NCBI RefSeq assembly: GCF_016599145.1
Contig: NZ_JAENKO010000017.1
Coordinates: forward strand, 1 to 50,722
Length of the DNA: 50,722 bases
Direction: 5' to 3'
Source: Tomitella cavernea
GTDB lineage: Bacteria > Actinomycetota > Actinomycetes > Mycobacteriales > Mycobacteriaceae
This document shows, in pieces, positions 49,114 to 50,722 of this stretch; the first letter of the stretch is position 1; every line of letters starts with the position of its first letter. Under the pieces are notes generated by a model. That model saw only the letters and a list, made by a program, of their open reading frames with translations. It ran no database searches and was not told the DNA's origin. The position numbers and the translations under genes were made by a program.

Positions 49114-49654
49114 CCGACAGCCGGAGCAGACGCCGGGATCGGCGGGCGCGGGCGCGGGCGCCGCGCGCGTCGGGTTGATCATGGGCAGCGATTCCGACTG
49201 GCCGACGATGGAGGCCGCCGCGCTGGCGCTGGCGGAGTTCGACGTGCCGTTCGAGGTAGGCGTCGTCTCGGCGCACCGCACACCGCAGAAGATGCTGGAC
49301 TACGCCCGTTCGGCCCATGCCCGGGGGGTGCGTGTCGTCATCGCGGGCGCCGGCGGTGCCGCGCACCTGCCGGGCATGGTGGCCTCGGCCACGCCGCTGC
49401 CGGTGATCGGCGTGCCGGTACCGCTCAAGCACCTCGACGGAATGGATTCGCTGCTGTCGATCGTGCAGATGCCGGCGGGCGTGCCGGTGGCGACGGTGTC
49501 CATCGGCGGCGCGCGCAACGCGGGTCTGCTCGCCGTCCGCATGCTCGCCACGTCCGACGCCGCGCTGCGCGAGCGGATGGTGGAGTTCCAGGCGGGCCTC
49601 GAGCGCATGGTGGCGGATAAGGACGCCGCGTTGCGCGCGAAGTTGATGGGCTGA
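49106..49654 (+). CDS. purE: N5-carboxyaminoimidazole ribonucleotide mutase
   Basis: 182-residue class I PurE that converts N5-CAIR to CAIR. It has [18 protein letters not shown], the active-site [15 protein letters not shown] (catalytic His), [18 protein letters not shown] and [20 protein letters not shown]. The ATG at 49106 lies inside purK, so translation is coupled and the two products act in sequence. The first ~20 residues are a Gly/Ala-rich extension. Confidence 0.96.
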   Translation: MTDRQPEQTPGSAGAGAGAARVGLIMGSDSDWPTMEAAALALAEFDVPFEVGVVSAHRTPQKMLDYARSAHARGVRVVIAGAGGAAHLPGMVASATPLPVIGVPVPLKHLDGMDSLLSIVQMPAGVPVATVSIGGARNAGLLAVRMLATSDAALRERMVEFQAGLERMVADKDAALRAKLMG

Positions 49655-49659
49655 CACCG

Positions 49660-50412
49660 GTGCCGCCCGGTGGGCCCGAGTCGCCGACTCCGGCGCGGCC
49701 GGATGCGCGGCTGCGGGTGATGGACGCCGCGATCCGGCTCTTCGCCGAATCCGGGTTCGAATCCACCACCGTCGACGAGATCGCGGCGGACGCAGGGATT
49801 TCGCGCCGCACGTTCTTCCGCCAGTTCCATTCCAAGGAGGACGTGGTCTTCGCCGACCACCGCGCGCTGCTCGCGCAGGCGGCGGAGTTCCTCGAGCGGT
49901 CGCGGCACAGCCCGGGCGCGGACCCGTGGGAGTCGGTGTGCGACGCGGCGGAATTGGTTTTCCGCAGGTTCGAGGAGAACCGGGCTCTGTCTGCGCGGCG
50001 CTACCGGGTCGTCAATGCGGTGGCGGCGCTGCGCGAGCGGGAGATCGTCACCGTGCACAGCTACGAGCGGCTGTTCACCGACCACCTCGGCGCGGTGGTC
50101 CCGTCGGCGTCCCCGCTGGTGATCGTGCCGTTCGCGGCGGCGGTGACCGCAGGCCACAACTATCTGCTGCGCGAGATGCTGCGCGGCAACCCGGACGCCA
50201 CGCTGCCACGGCTGCGATCCGAGTTGGCGCTGATCCGCCGCCGGATGCACGGCGACGCGCCGTCCGGCCAAAGCGGCGGCCGTGCGTCTGCCGGCCGCCG
50301 GGTGGTGGTGGTCGTCGCCGACTCGGCCGCGGGCGATGACGAGATCGCCGACGCGGTCCGCTCCGAGCTGGCGCACGCCGACGCCGCCGATTCCGCCGAC
50401 AGGCATCATTGA
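49660..50412 (+). CDS. TetR-family regulator
   Basis: 250-residue regulator. The DNA-binding domain begins RLRVMDAAIRLFAESGFEST and has TVDEIAADAGISRRTFFRQF, the 'RRTFFR' subtype. The C-terminal ~45 residues are a polar, partly Ala/Asp-rich extension (VVVVVADSAAGDDEIADAV). It starts with a GTG 6 bp after purE in the same direction, so it may be part of the purK-purE transcript. Operator-like dyads directly downstream (50416-50430, 50573-50587) are candidate binding sites. In mycobacteria the next gene is the acyl-CoA dehydrogenase fadE25, outside this window, a plausible target. Confidence 0.9.
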   Translation: MPPGGPESPTPARPDARLRVMDAAIRLFAESGFESTTVDEIAADAGISRRTFFRQFHSKEDVVFADHRALLAQAAEFLERSRHSPGADPWESVCDAAELVFRRFEENRALSARRYRVVNAVAALREREIVTVHSYERLFTDHLGAVVPSASPLVIVPFAAAVTAGHNYLLREMLRGNPDATLPRLRSELALIRRRMHGDAPSGQSGGRASAGRRVVVVVADSAAGDDEIADAVRSELAHADAADSADRHH

Positions 50413-50415
50413 CTA

Positions 50416-50430
50416 TGGCACTGAGTGTCA
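50416..50430. promoter_or_regulatory. Operator-like dyad 1
   Basis: TGGCACTGAGTGTCA, an imperfect palindrome centred on G (TGgCACT/AGTGtCA), starts 4 bp after the TetR stop codon. The same 15 bases recur exactly at 50573-50587. The length and odd-centred symmetry are typical of TetR-type operators, so I infer control by the adjacent TetR protein. Confidence 0.5.
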
Positions 50431-50431
50431 T

Positions 50432-50469
50432 CCTTCCGACCGGCCGCCTTCGTCGGCGGGGCGGGAAGG
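50432..50469 (+). terminator. Hairpin after the TetR gene
   Basis: CCTTCC (50432-50437) pairs with GGAAGG (50464-50469), and CCGCC (50444-50448) with GGCGG (50455-50459) around the loop ttcgtc. The stem is interrupted by an internal loop and no T-run follows. It may terminate the purK-purE-tetR transcript. Confidence 0.4.
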
Positions 50470-50572
50470 CTTGACGTGCGGGTGGATGGCGGGAGTACCA
50501 TTACAGTGACGGATGTCTAGGCGCTGTTGGCGTCGATGACGAGGATGCGGGCATCCGTGGGGGCGCGATGAA

Positions 50573-50587
50573 TGGCACTGAGTGTCA
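50573..50587. promoter_or_regulatory. Operator-like dyad 2
   Basis: An exact copy of the 15-bp sequence at 50416-50430. Its right half (CTGAGTGTCA) is continuous with the first unit of the tandem array, as if the array arose by repeated copying of this half-site. Between the two dyads, TTGACG (50471-50476) and TACCAT or TTACAG (~50496-50506) could form a rightward promoter. Confidence 0.5.
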
Positions 50588-50722
50588 GAGGCTGAGTGTC
50601 AGAGGCTGAGTGTCAGAGGCTGAGTGTCAGAGGCTGAGTGTCAGAGGCTGAGTGTCAGAGGCTGAGTGTCAGAGGCTGAGTGTCAGAGGCTGAGTGTCAG
50701 AGGCTGAGTGTCAGAGGCTGAG
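50578..50722. repeat. 14-bp tandem array, open at the right edge
   Basis: Ten full, apparently identical copies of CTGAGTGTCAGAGG plus 5 nt of an eleventh, ending at the window edge. Each unit has the small dyad CTGA-gtg-TCAG and the half-site GAGTGTCA. No coding frame uses it. It is not CRISPR-like, since there are no spacers. The true copy number cannot be known because the sequence stops inside the array. Confidence 0.95.

Noticed and set aside
49660-50412. MftR (mycofactocin regulator)
   Set aside because: The 'RRTFFR' HTH subtype is similar, but no mycofactocin gene is nearby and the position matches the purE-fadE25 interval of mycobacteria.
50578-50722. CRISPR array
   Set aside because: The 14-bp units are contiguous with no spacers, and no cas genes are present.

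Overview
The window is very GC-rich chromosomal DNA from an actinomycete of the mycolic-acid group (order Mycobacteriales). The main evidence is gene order. Read right to left, purE-purK, a GtrA protein, a PH-domain protein, birA, accD5-accE5-maf, sseA-sufE, accA3, then glpD, lpdA, a GGCT-like protein, an M20 amidohydrolase, punA, pmmB-like, upp, an Rv3311-like protein, add, deoA-cdd and sdhCDAB follow the block I remember as Rv3275c-Rv3319 of Mycobacterium tuberculosis. A PPE-like tail plus EspG at the left edge (type VII secretion) and a biotin-dependent acyl-CoA carboxylase set (AccA3/AccD5/AccE5, the malonyl/propionyl-CoA supply for mycolates) fit the same group. Several insertions relative to M. 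tuberculosis make a genus outside Mycobacterium likely, but I cannot name it.

Layout. 1-1161: end of a PPE-like gene and espG. 1182-3740: oxidoreductase, TDT-family transporter and a small cupin. 3828-10259: aconitase and the succinate dehydrogenase operon sdhCDAB, i.e. the TCA steps citrate to isocitrate and succinate to fumarate. 10524-14638: pyrimidine/purine nucleoside salvage (cdd, deoA, add) with an R2-like ligand-binding oxidase between deoA and add. 14741-19569: a VIT-type metal transporter and an inserted two-component system next to an ABC/FtsX exporter. 19618-24294: an unusual duplicated-domain acidic protein, upp, a PGM2-like phosphohexomutase and punA, continuing nucleoside salvage. 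24367-33233: enoyl-CoA hydratase, M20 hydrolase, GGCT-like protein, LpdA quinone reductase, PAP2 membrane protein, and glycerol use (glpK, glpD). 33284-35067: an MpaB-type oxygenase and a divergent TetR with a clear operator between them. 35182-43151: acyl-CoA carboxylase subunits, sulfur transfer (sseA/sufE), maf and birA, the ligase that biotinylates AccA3. 43157-44281: PH-domain and GtrA membrane proteins. 44306-47701: an accessory stretch holding a membrane-anchored L7/L12-like protein, orphan proteins and decayed XRE-antitoxin and ParA fragments; it splits the gtrA-purK neighbourhood. 47767-50412: purK, purE and a TetR regulator. 50413-50722: operator-like dyads and a perfect 14-bp tandem array running off the right edge.

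Start signals are informative. At least ten genes have an actinobacterial -10 hexamer 6 or 7 nt before the start codon, the signature of leaderless transcripts, while others (acnA, r2lox, glpD, sseA, tetR, mpaB) have good Shine-Dalgarno sequences. Two iron-box-like dyads lie before sdh/cdd and before the VIT transporter. The least explained items are the right-edge repeat array, the 14-bp dyad repeats in the presumed sseA leader, the accessory stretch with ParA and antitoxin debris, the L7/L12-like membrane protein and the Asp-rich duplicated protein. I saw no rRNA, tRNA, CRISPR array, transposase or intact integrase.
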